Shown here: piece after piece, positions 1-6,142 of the stretch
How positions within the stretch are numbered: the stretch's first letter is position 1
Layout of the letters: each line of letters begins with the position of its first letter
Source: Winogradskyella sp.
Lineage (GTDB): Bacteria > Bacteroidota > Bacteroidia > Flavobacteriales > Flavobacteriaceae
Reading direction: 5' to 3'
Assembly (NCBI GenBank): GCA_030149115.1
Contig: JASBSE010000528.1
Span: 1-6,175 of the forward strand
DNA: 6,175 bases
Translations under genes and position numbers: made by a program
The notes under the pieces: model-generated
What the model was told of the DNA's origin: nothing
The model's database searches: none
The model's input: only the letters and a program-made list of their open reading frames with translations

Positions 1-699
1 AGGATGTGTTGCTGGTAACGCAATAGCCTCTACAGATTCTGAATTATTGACTAATGTTTGATAGTCTACATCATAATCTTTTTTAGGAATATCTACACCT
101 TGACCTCTATCAAACACAATAACATGTTCTGGTTTGCTTTCAGCTTGTGCTATAGCTTCGTCTACATAAGGTTTATATGGAATGATACGCTGTATTTCAA
201 TTCCATTTGATGCGGTAATTACTGCTTTAGGCTTACAATCGTCTATACGAATTGCCAATTCATGCGGTGCAAAACCACCGAAAACAACTGAGTGTATAAC
301 ACCTATTCTTACACAAGCCAACATTGCATATAATGCCTGTGGAATCATAGGCATATAAATAATACAGGTATCACCTTTCTTCAAGCCTAAACTCTGTAAT
401 CCACCAGCTAGTTTAGAAACCTCTTCATGTAACTGATTAAAAGTAATATGTTGTTTAGTGTGTGTTACTGGAGAGTCATAAATAACAGCGTCTTGATCAC
501 CAAAACCATCTTTAATATGTTTATCTATACACAGGTAACTTAAGTTAAGTTCTCCATCCTCAAACCATTGATAATAATCATGTGAATCTTTTGATAAGAT
601 AGTTTTCGGCTGTTTAAACCATTCTAATTGATTGGCTTGTTCTTTCCAGAACTGCTCTGGATTATAAATACTTTCTTTATAAATTTCTTGATATATCAT
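1..699 (-). CDS. Propionyl-CoA synthetase/ACSS3-type acyl-CoA synthetase (AMP-forming), N-terminal part
   Basis: The frame is open from ATG (699-697) to the window edge, giving 233 residues of a protein that should be about 630 long. Enzymes of this family make an acyl-adenylate from ATP and a short-chain acid, then transfer the acyl group to CoA in the cytoplasm. Residues about 5-65 match the ACAS_N cap (FWKEQA, W27, WFEDGELN). The AMP-binding domain follows, with IYMPMIPQ (114-121), ACVRIGVIHSVVFGGF (128-143) and RIDDCKPK (151-158). IYDSPVT (73-79), the ASNGIE segment (163-168) and YKP (175-177) are typical of PrpE/ACSS3 rather than canonical Acs, which has a DG-YRGGK-like segment there. 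The adenylate-binding TSGTTG motif and the catalytic lysine lie beyond the edge, so activity cannot be judged. Propionate is the likelier substrate by clade; acetate is possible. The start lies 2 nt after the stop of the preceding 73-residue gene, with no clear Shine-Dalgarno, so translational coupling is likely. Confidence 0.93.
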   Translation of the reverse strand, partial: MIYQEIYKESIYNPEQFWKEQANQLEWFKQPKTILSKDSHDYYQWFEDGELNLSYLCIDKHIKDGFGDQDAVIYDSPVTHTKQHITFNQLHEEVSKLAGGLQSLGLKKGDTCIIYMPMIPQALYAMLACVRIGVIHSVVFGGFAPHELAIRIDDCKPKAVITASNGIEIQRIIPYKPYVDEAIAQAESKPEHVIVFDRGQGVDIPKKDYDVDYQTLVNNSESVEAIALPATHP

Positions 700-701
700 G
701 G

Positions 702-923
702 TCACGATTTTTTTGATTTAAATAAACCGAACCAATTGGGATTAAGGACTTTTAATTTTATCAAAGCCCAAATAATAACCACAAAGCAAATACCCATAAT
801 AATTGATTCTACGGGACTTGCTGCTGTTTTACTTTCTAGTTTAAAACGAAAATATAATGTTACTATAACATAAATACTGATAATAATATCAGACGTTAAA
901 GCATTGATACGTATACGTTTCAT
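702..923 (-). CDS. Small two-helix membrane protein of unknown function upstream of the acyl-CoA synthetase
   Basis: This 73-residue protein has a basic start (MKRIRIN) and two hydrophobic stretches at about 12-26 and 38-57. They are separated by a short polar loop (about 27-37, FKLESKTAASP). The tail is short, with NPNWFGLF (61-68) and then a basic KSKK end. I do not recognise a named family. That it is a real gene is supported by its start just downstream of a good candidate promoter, its end 2 nt before the ligase start (TGA-CC-ATG), and its clean membrane-protein composition. The basic N- and C-termini suggest both ends are cytoplasmic (inference from the positive-inside rule). Its position suggests a job linked to the ligase, such as membrane docking or a transport accessory role, but nothing in the sequence proves this. 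It could also simply be a leader cistron that feeds ribosomes to the ligase. Confidence 0.75.
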   Translation of the reverse strand: MKRIRINALTSDIIISIYVIVTLYFRFKLESKTAASPVESIIMGICFVVIIWALIKLKVLNPNWFGLFKSKKS

Positions 924-939
924 GTTGTTTTACTTTAAT

Positions 940-971
940 TAAACATAGTTTCTTTTTGCACACAAAACCAA
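940..971 (-). promoter_or_regulatory. Candidate Bacteroidota-type promoter for the small protein-ligase unit
   Basis: On the minus strand the 68-nt gap after the response regulator contains TTG (971-969), a 21-nt spacer, and TATGTTTA (947-940). The Bacteroidota housekeeping promoter is TTG at -33 and TAnnTTTG at -7, usually 17-23 nt apart. The match here is 7 of 8 in the -7 box, with A replacing the final G. The start codon of the 73-residue gene lies 16 nt after the -7 box, leaving a very short leader. No convincing terminator hairpin was seen in this gap, so read-through from the kinase/regulator genes is also possible. In AT-rich DNA such boxes arise by chance, so confidence is moderate. 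Confidence 0.45.
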
Positions 972-991
972 TGTTTAACTAAGTGAAACTG

Positions 992-1354
992 CTAAGCTAA
1001 AAGCTCATTAATTTCTGAAACTATTTTTTTTACAGAAAACGGCTTTGTTAAATATTTATCTGCTCCAAGTTTTAAGCCTTTTTCTATATCTGAAGCTTTA
1101 TTCTTTGCTGTTAAAAACACCACTTTGGTATCTTTTAACTGATTATTTTCTTTAATCAACTTAAGTGTTTGATAACCATCAACTTTAGGCATCATAACAT
1201 CTAACATAATTACGTCTGGAGTTACACTATGCAAAATTTCTAAAGCCTCACTTCCATCTCTTGCAATATACACTTCAAAATCATGTTTTTTAAAGGTGTA
1301 CTCTAACGTCATTACAATATTTGGTTCGTCATCGACGATAACAATTTTCTTCAT
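992..1354 (-). CDS. Single-domain (receiver-only) response regulator
   Basis: This 120-residue protein is a complete CheY-like receiver domain and nothing else. The acidic pocket is D8, D9 and E10 (IVDDEP). The phosphoacceptor is D52 in MLDVMMP, the switch threonine is T82 (FLTAK), the aromatic switch residue is Y101, and the conserved lysine is K104 (TKPF). All catalytic residues are present, so it should accept phosphate. It has no DNA-binding, enzymatic or other output domain. It begins 20 nt after the stop of the sensor kinase gene, in the same direction, so the kinase is its obvious phosphodonor. A GAAGA stretch just before the ATG is a weak ribosome-binding site. It may act by protein-protein contact or as a relay to a DNA-binding regulator elsewhere. 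In Pseudomonas CbrB and Vibrio CrbR the corresponding partner carries a DNA-binding domain, so this pairing differs. Confidence 0.95.
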   Translation of the reverse strand: MKKIVIVDDEPNIVMTLEYTFKKHDFEVYIARDGSEALEILHSVTPDVIMLDVMMPKVDGYQTLKLIKENNQLKDTKVVFLTAKNKASDIEKGLKLGADKYLTKPFSVKKIVSEINELLA

Positions 1355-1374
1355 TCTTCAAACACGTTGACAAT

Positions 1375-4065
1375 TTACTTAAAAGGCAGCTTAAAACCAA
1401 AGGTTGCGCCACTTTTTTCATTGTTTTTAACCCAGATATTTCCGTTGTGATTTTCTACAATTTGCTTGCAAATTGCCAATCCCAAACCACTACCTTCCGG
1501 TTTTTGGATATTTTGATTTTTTGACTGATAAAATTTTTCAAAAATGAAAGGCAAATCTTGCTCTGGAACTCCTTTCCCATTATCCTTTATACTTACTTCC
1601 AAATATCCTAAATCAAATTTATAATCTACTATAATTTTACCTTTTTTAACATCACAAAATTTAATAGCATTTGATATTAGATTGGTTAACACCTGTACTA
1701 TTCGATCTTCATCATACTCTGCTTTAAGATCACTTTGATTTGAACTTATGATTTCAACTTGTTTTTTATCAGCAATTTGCCTCAGGCTATCAATGGTTTT
1801 TTGTATAGTATTTTTAATATTATACTTCTTTATATTTAATTGCGTACGTCCTTTTGATAATTTTTCGAAATCTAAAATATTATGAATCAACCTAGAAAGC
1901 CTATCACTATCTTGAAGCATGTTTTTTAGAAATTGTGTTTTTATTTCTAAAGGCATATCGTCATCATCGTCCATTAATAATTCTGTTGTTGCTCTAATAC
2001 CAGTAATAGGTGTTTTTAGCTCATGAGCAACCGTATCTAGAAATTCATCCTTTTGCTTGTCTTTTTCTATCAACTCTTCATTAGCATCTTTTAATTGATT
2101 TGTAAGCTTTGTTAACTCATTAGATTTTTCTCTTAACAGCTTATTTCTAGCTATGGTCTCCTTAGACTCTTCGAGTATTTTTAAAACCTCTACCAAACTC
2201 ACCTCATCTTCCTTTACCACACTGGCTATCAATATTTTTGCAGAAGCACTACCTATACTTCCTGTAAGCAATTTTTCAGAAAAATTAATCAATCTTGCAT
2301 CTGCCATTTGTGTATCTAATGGCAGATCATATTTTCTGAAAAACAAATTTAGAGCACGCTCTGTTCTAGTATCTCCTAAAAATTTAACCAATACTTTCTT
2401 AATATCTGCCACATAAGCTTCTCCTTTCCATACCAAAGCTCCATCCTGTAAATCGGTGTAGTTTTTACTATCAACATACATTTCTGCATAGTTACGCTCT
2501 CTATAATTTCCTTTTTTAATCACAGAAAATGTCATGTAGCAAAACAAATTAACCAGTAAACTCCAAAAAAACGCGTGTGCTGGCGGACTTAAGAAATCTA
2601 TTCCGAATAAAGCATGAGGTTTTAGAGCTTCAATACCGGCAAGGCCATACTGTACCAAATCATCAGAACCGTTTAAGGCATGTAGAGAAAAAGGTAAAAT
2701 CAATGTATAAAATACAACTGCAATACCTGCGACTATTCCAATTATGGTTGCGTTTGAGGAGCCTCTATTCCAAAATAAACCAATAAAAAAAGAAGGGGCT
2801 AATTGAGATATAATCACAAAAGCCATTAGTCCAATTGAATACAAGGATAATTCAAAAGAAAAGTTCACATAAAATGCATAAGCACTAATTATTATTAAGA
2901 AAATTGAAATACGCCTTATGTTCTTTATGTATTTTGCATTTCTTTCAGGATGACTTTTTATAAAATAATCTAAAAATCCATAAGGTATAACTAGGTTATT
3001 ACTAACCATTGTGGATAACGCCAATGTTGCAACTACAACCATTGAAATAACTGCTGAAAAACCACCTAAAAACACTAACACAGACAAAAAAGTATTACCA
3101 TTTTGCAAGGGCAGTAGCAATGCATAGTACTCAGCTTGAGCGGTATTACCTATCGTTAAATTCCCTGCCCACGCTATAAAAATTACAAAAATATTGAACA
3201 ACAACAGATATAATGGGAACATCCAAATAGCATTTTTTATATGCTTCTCTCTTACATTTTCAACTACGGAAACTTGAAATTGCCTTGGTAATAAAAATAT
3301 CGCCATAAAAGACAACATTATTGTATACAGCCAATTAAAACCTCCTTCAAAACCATTAATTGCTATCAATGACTCAAAATTTTCAGCCATAGACATTTTT
3401 GTATAAATATCCTCTGTACCATCAAATAAAACATAAGTTACATATATGCCAACAAACAAAAAGAAAACTAGTTTTAAAATAGATTCAAAAGCAACGGACA
3501 TTACTATACCCTTATGTTTTTCTGAAGCATCTGTAGTTTGCGTTCCAAAAAAAGTAGCGAAAACAGCGAGCAACAATGCTATATAAAAGGTTGAATCATC
3601 ATATACCGAAGTTGCAACATAACTAGTATCATCCGATAAAATTTGAAATGTCTCTGAAACAGCTTTAAGCTGCAAAGAAATATAGGGTACAATTGCCAAA
3701 AGACATACAATAGTTACTAATGCCCCTAAAAACCTATGATTACCATATCGTAACGAAATAAAATCTGCTATAGAACTAATTTTGTGTTGTTTAGAAATCC
3801 TTACAATCTTTCTCAATAACACAATCCAAAGGGGTGCTGCAATTACTGGTCCTAAATATATAGGCAGGAAATTAACCCCAGAATTGGCTGCGATACCAAT
3901 ACTGCCATAATACGTCCAGGCTGTACAATATACAGCTAGGGACAATGTGTAAACCACAGAATTATTTACCCATTTACTTTTGGAATTTTTCTCTGCAACA
4001 TAGGCAATAAAAAATAGCGCAGCTAAATAGGTTACTATAATTATAAATAAAACGTAATTACTCAT
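1375..4065 (-). CDS. Sensor histidine kinase with N-terminal sodium:solute symporter domain (CbrA/CrbS-like)
   Basis: This 896-residue fusion receptor has about 13 predicted membrane helices (residues about 5-515) forming a full sodium:solute symporter (SLC5-type) domain. A cytoplasmic STAC-like linker follows at about 540-635 (GSIGSASAKILIASVVKE). A coiled coil covers about 636-675, and the HisKA domain has phosphoacceptor H681 in HELKTP. The HATPase domain has an N-box (N795, N799), G1 (DNGKGVP, 828-834), an F-box (FIFEKF, 840-845) and G2 (GSGLGL, 858-863). All kinase motifs are intact. CbrA and CrbS/MxtR relatives have this layout but normally carry a PAS domain between STAC and HisKA; none is visible here. 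The kinase lacks its own receiver, and the next gene supplies one. The start overlaps the upstream 64-residue gene by 8 nt, implying translational coupling. An acidic run of five Asp (699-703) lies in the HisKA helix region. The ligand is unknown; the neighbours suggest a short-chain carboxylate. Confidence 0.95.
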   Translation of the reverse strand: MSNYVLFIIIVTYLAALFFIAYVAEKNSKSKWVNNSVVYTLSLAVYCTAWTYYGSIGIAANSGVNFLPIYLGPVIAAPLWIVLLRKIVRISKQHKISSIADFISLRYGNHRFLGALVTIVCLLAIVPYISLQLKAVSETFQILSDDTSYVATSVYDDSTFYIALLLAVFATFFGTQTTDASEKHKGIVMSVAFESILKLVFFLFVGIYVTYVLFDGTEDIYTKMSMAENFESLIAINGFEGGFNWLYTIMLSFMAIFLLPRQFQVSVVENVREKHIKNAIWMFPLYLLLFNIFVIFIAWAGNLTIGNTAQAEYYALLLPLQNGNTFLSVLVFLGGFSAVISMVVVATLALSTMVSNNLVIPYGFLDYFIKSHPERNAKYIKNIRRISIFLIIISAYAFYVNFSFELSLYSIGLMAFVIISQLAPSFFIGLFWNRGSSNATIIGIVAGIAVVFYTLILPFSLHALNGSDDLVQYGLAGIEALKPHALFGIDFLSPPAHAFFWSLLVNLFCYMTFSVIKKGNYRERNYAEMYVDSKNYTDLQDGALVWKGEAYVADIKKVLVKFLGDTRTERALNLFFRKYDLPLDTQMADARLINFSEKLLTGSIGSASAKILIASVVKEDEVSLVEVLKILEESKETIARNKLLREKSNELTKLTNQLKDANEELIEKDKQKDEFLDTVAHELKTPITGIRATTELLMDDDDDMPLEIKTQFLKNMLQDSDRLSRLIHNILDFEKLSKGRTQLNIKKYNIKNTIQKTIDSLRQIADKKQVEIISSNQSDLKAEYDEDRIVQVLTNLISNAIKFCDVKKGKIIVDYKFDLGYLEVSIKDNGKGVPEQDLPFIFEKFYQSKNQNIQKPEGSGLGLAICKQIVENHNGNIWVKNNEKSGATFGFKLPFK
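2299..2327. repeat. Perfect 10-bp inverted repeat inside the kinase gene
   Basis: ATCTGCCATT (2299-2308) and AATGGCAGAT (2318-2327) are exact reverse complements around a 9-nt loop. The repeat lies in the part of the kinase gene that encodes the STAC-like linker (around DTQMADA). No U-tract follows on either strand, so it does not look like a terminator. It may be chance or an internal mRNA hairpin. Confidence 0.4.
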
Positions 4066-4252
4066 AATGACGTTTTAAAACAATATAAGACACAAGTATA
4101 ATCACTAACCAAATTGAAAAAATCGAAAAATAAAATGCAGGAATACCATACACATGCCCATCATGATTAAATATTAATAAAAATGGAACATTTAATATGG
4201 CTAAAGCTGTAATTGAAAGTATAACTAACTTCTGTTCGTGTCTTTTTTTCAT
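4058..4252 (-). CDS. Small two-helix membrane protein, probable partner of the symporter-domain kinase
   Basis: This 64-residue protein has a basic start (MKKRHEQK), membrane helices at about 9-27 and 37-59, a short loop NHDGHVYGIP (29-38), and a basic end (LKRHYE). The length, the two-helix topology and a GIP turn before the second helix resemble the DUF3311/DUF4212-like small proteins encoded ahead of sodium:solute symporters, although I cannot assign it firmly to either family. Its stop codon lies inside the start of the kinase gene (8-nt overlap, ATGAGTAA), so the two are almost certainly translated together. From memory, Pseudomonas cbrA is also preceded by a small overlapping ORF (cbrX); that parallel is not checked here. 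The inferred role is an accessory or stability subunit for the symporter domain of the kinase. Its ATG is 16 nt after the upstream terminator-like hairpin, leaving little room for a separate promoter. Confidence 0.82.
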   Translation of the reverse strand: MKKRHEQKLVILSITALAILNVPFLLIFNHDGHVYGIPAFYFSIFSIWLVIILVSYIVLKRHYE

Positions 4253-4268
4253 AGATAACTAAAATACA

Positions 4269-4300
4269 AAAAACAGCGTTGCAAATGCAACACTGTTTTT
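4269..4300 (-). terminator. Intrinsic terminator after the symporter gene
   Basis: The minus-strand transcript forms a 14-bp stem (4300-4287 with 4282-4269) closed by a 4-nt AUUU loop, ending in a run of U. One position is a G-U wobble in minus-strand RNA but would be an A-C mismatch in plus-strand RNA. This points to function in the direction of the genes. The A/U-rich base of the stem and the following U-rich stretch fit a rho-independent terminator. It starts 22 nt after the symporter stop codon and would separate the uptake genes from the kinase genes, perhaps with partial read-through. Confidence 0.8.
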
Positions 4301-4322
4301 CTAACTAATAAAACTTTGTCAA

Positions 4323-6113
4323 TTAATGACTATGCGCTTCACCTGCGCCAGAAGGAATTCTGATGTTTTCTACAATTTCTTGCACGTGCTGTGGTGGTGG
4401 TGCTGTCATACGAGAGACCACAACAGATATTACAACATTTACAAGCATCGCAATGGTACCAAAGCCTTCTGGAGAAGTACCGAACCACCATTCGCTTGCT
4501 GGTCTTGGATCAAATGTTCCAATTAATCCTGTTTTATATCTTATCATGTAAAACAACATTAAAGAAATACCAACAACCATACCTGCTATAGCACCTTGTT
4601 TATTCATACGTTTATCAAAAATTCCCAATATAATTGCCGGGAAGAATGAAGCAGCTGCCAATCCAAAGGCCAGAGCGACGACCGCGGCGACAAAACCTGG
4701 CGGTTTAATACCTGCCAGACCAGCTATTACAACTGCAAATACAATAGATATTCTTGCCCACATCAACTCACCTTTATCTGAAATATCTGGTTTGATTTGT
4801 TTCTTTATCAAATCATGAGATATTGATGTAGAGATTACCAGCAACAAACCAGCCGCTGTAGATAATGCCGCAGCTAATCCACCAGCTGCAACTAGAGCAA
4901 TTACCCAATTAGGAAGTTTAGCAATTTCAGGGTTTGCCAATACCATAATATCTCTATCTACATAAAGCTCGTTTGTATCAGTATTAGCATTTGAAACCAA
5001 TCGCTCACCATGTGCTCCTCTTGCACTTGAATCATTTGCCTCACCCGTATATACAGGTTTTCCATCTAAAGCATTTCCAGCAACATACTGAATTTTTCCA
5101 TCTCCATTTTTATCTGACCAAGCAATTAAACCTGTATCCTCCCAATTCTTAAACCAGTCTGGAACCTGAGTATATTCAGTATTACTTACTGTTTCGATTA
5201 AGTTTGTTCTTGCAAATACTGCAATTGCAGGAGCTGTTGTATAAAGTATGGCAATAAATAATAATGCTAAACCTGCCGACTTACGTGCATCTTTTACCTT
5301 AGGTACTGTAAAGAAACGCACAATTACGTGTGGTAAACCAGCAGTACCAACCATAAGAGCAAGTGTAATCGCAAAAACATCCCAAGTCGATTTTGTTCCA
5401 CTTGTATATTCTTTAAATCCTAGTTTTGTATGCAGTTGATCAAGATGTTCTAACAGAGGTGTTCCATTTTCAATCTCACCTCCCATTCCTATTTGCGGAA
5501 TAATATTTCCTGTCATCTGCATAGAAATGAAGAATGCAGGTACCATAAATGCAAAGATTAAAACACAATATTGTGCCACTTGCGTATAGGTAATTCCCTT
5601 CATTCCTCCTAAAAATGCAAATACAAGTACAATGGCCATACCAATAACAACACCTATATTTATATCAACTTGTAAAAATTGAGAAAATACAACTCCTACT
5701 CCACGCATTTGACCTGCCACATAAGTAAATGACACCAATAATGCACATATTACAGCTACAGTTCTTGCCGTGTTAGAGTAATATCTGTCTCCAATAAAAT
5801 CTGGTACAGTAAATTTTCCAAACTTCCTCAAGTAAGGTGCGAGCAGTAAGGCGAGTAACACATAGCCACCTGTCCAACCCATAAGGTAAACGGATCCATC
5901 ATAGCCTGTAAATGAAATAATACCAGCCATTGAGATAAATGATGCAGCTGACATCCAGTCTGCTGCTGTTGCCATACCATTTGCAAGTGGAGAAACACCA
6001 CCACCAGCAACATAAAATTCTTTTGTTGAGCCTGCTCTGGCCCAAATTGCAATTCCGAAATATAGTGCGAACGTAACGCCTACTAATATCCATGTCCAAG
6101 TTTGTACACTCAT
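4323..6113 (-). CDS. Sodium:solute symporter, VC_2705/DUF4212-associated family (probable short-chain carboxylate uptake)
   Basis: This 596-residue, roughly 13-helix SLC5/SSS-family secondary transporter sits in the inner membrane and is expected to use a sodium gradient. Family signatures are the first core helix region (GMATAADWMSAASFISMAG, 46-64), GQMRGVGVVF (134-143), the GGMKGITYTQVAQY stretch (169-182), and AALSTAAGLLLVISTSISHD (415-434). S418 and T419 are at the position of the PutP/vSGLT Na2-site hydroxyl residues. A long soluble loop (about 302-400) between helices distinguishes this large subfamily from ActP and PutP. It contains a calcium-loop-like DKNGDGKI (334-341). The C-terminus is short and polar, ending HSH. 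The partner DUF4212 gene ends 29 nt upstream, the usual operon order. Members are often annotated as acetate permeases, and the nearby acyl-CoA ligase fits an acetate/propionate substrate, but the substrate is inferred. No Shine-Dalgarno is visible; the leader is A/T-rich. Confidence 0.95.
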   Translation of the reverse strand: MSVQTWTWILVGVTFALYFGIAIWARAGSTKEFYVAGGGVSPLANGMATAADWMSAASFISMAGIISFTGYDGSVYLMGWTGGYVLLALLLAPYLRKFGKFTVPDFIGDRYYSNTARTVAVICALLVSFTYVAGQMRGVGVVFSQFLQVDINIGVVIGMAIVLVFAFLGGMKGITYTQVAQYCVLIFAFMVPAFFISMQMTGNIIPQIGMGGEIENGTPLLEHLDQLHTKLGFKEYTSGTKSTWDVFAITLALMVGTAGLPHVIVRFFTVPKVKDARKSAGLALLFIAILYTTAPAIAVFARTNLIETVSNTEYTQVPDWFKNWEDTGLIAWSDKNGDGKIQYVAGNALDGKPVYTGEANDSSARGAHGERLVSNANTDTNELYVDRDIMVLANPEIAKLPNWVIALVAAGGLAAALSTAAGLLLVISTSISHDLIKKQIKPDISDKGELMWARISIVFAVVIAGLAGIKPPGFVAAVVALAFGLAAASFFPAIILGIFDKRMNKQGAIAGMVVGISLMLFYMIRYKTGLIGTFDPRPASEWWFGTSPEGFGTIAMLVNVVISVVVSRMTAPPPQHVQEIVENIRIPSGAGEAHSH

Positions 6114-6142
6114 AATTTTAATTTTTTGGTTATTAGTTAAGA

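Noticed and set aside
628..873. Plus-strand open frame of 81 codons
   Set aside because: It runs antisense across the 73-residue gene and the start of the ligase, both of which have recognisable composition, tight spacing or family motifs.
924..991. Terminator after the response regulator
   Set aside because: Only a short AAACAT/ATGTTT pair with a loop of more than 20 nt was found and no stable stem with a U-tract, so it is not called.
2153..2786. Plus-strand open frames at 2153-2416 and 2577-2786
   Set aside because: They are antisense to well-conserved parts of the sensor kinase (STAC-like linker and last membrane helices) and show no domain features of their own.
1375..4065. Possible artificial fusion or frameshift joining a transporter gene and a kinase gene
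   Set aside because: The frame is continuous, with a STAC-like linker and coiled coil between the halves, exactly the natural CbrA/CrbS-type architecture.
4253..4268. Possible promoter between the terminator hairpin and the 64-residue gene (TATTTTAG-like box on the minus strand)
   Set aside because: The box misses the TAnnTTTG consensus at its end, the only TTG upstream is 15 nt away and inside the hairpin, and the sequence is A/T-rich enough for chance matches.
4326..4591. Three overlapping plus-strand open frames
   Set aside because: They lie antisense to the conserved C-terminal part of the symporter and have the odd composition (Cys/Trp-rich) typical of shadow frames.
5828..6099. Minus-strand alternative frames at 5828-6052 and 5899-6099, and a plus-strand frame at 5248-5439
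   Set aside because: All are other-frame readings of the intact symporter gene, whose main frame carries the family motifs.
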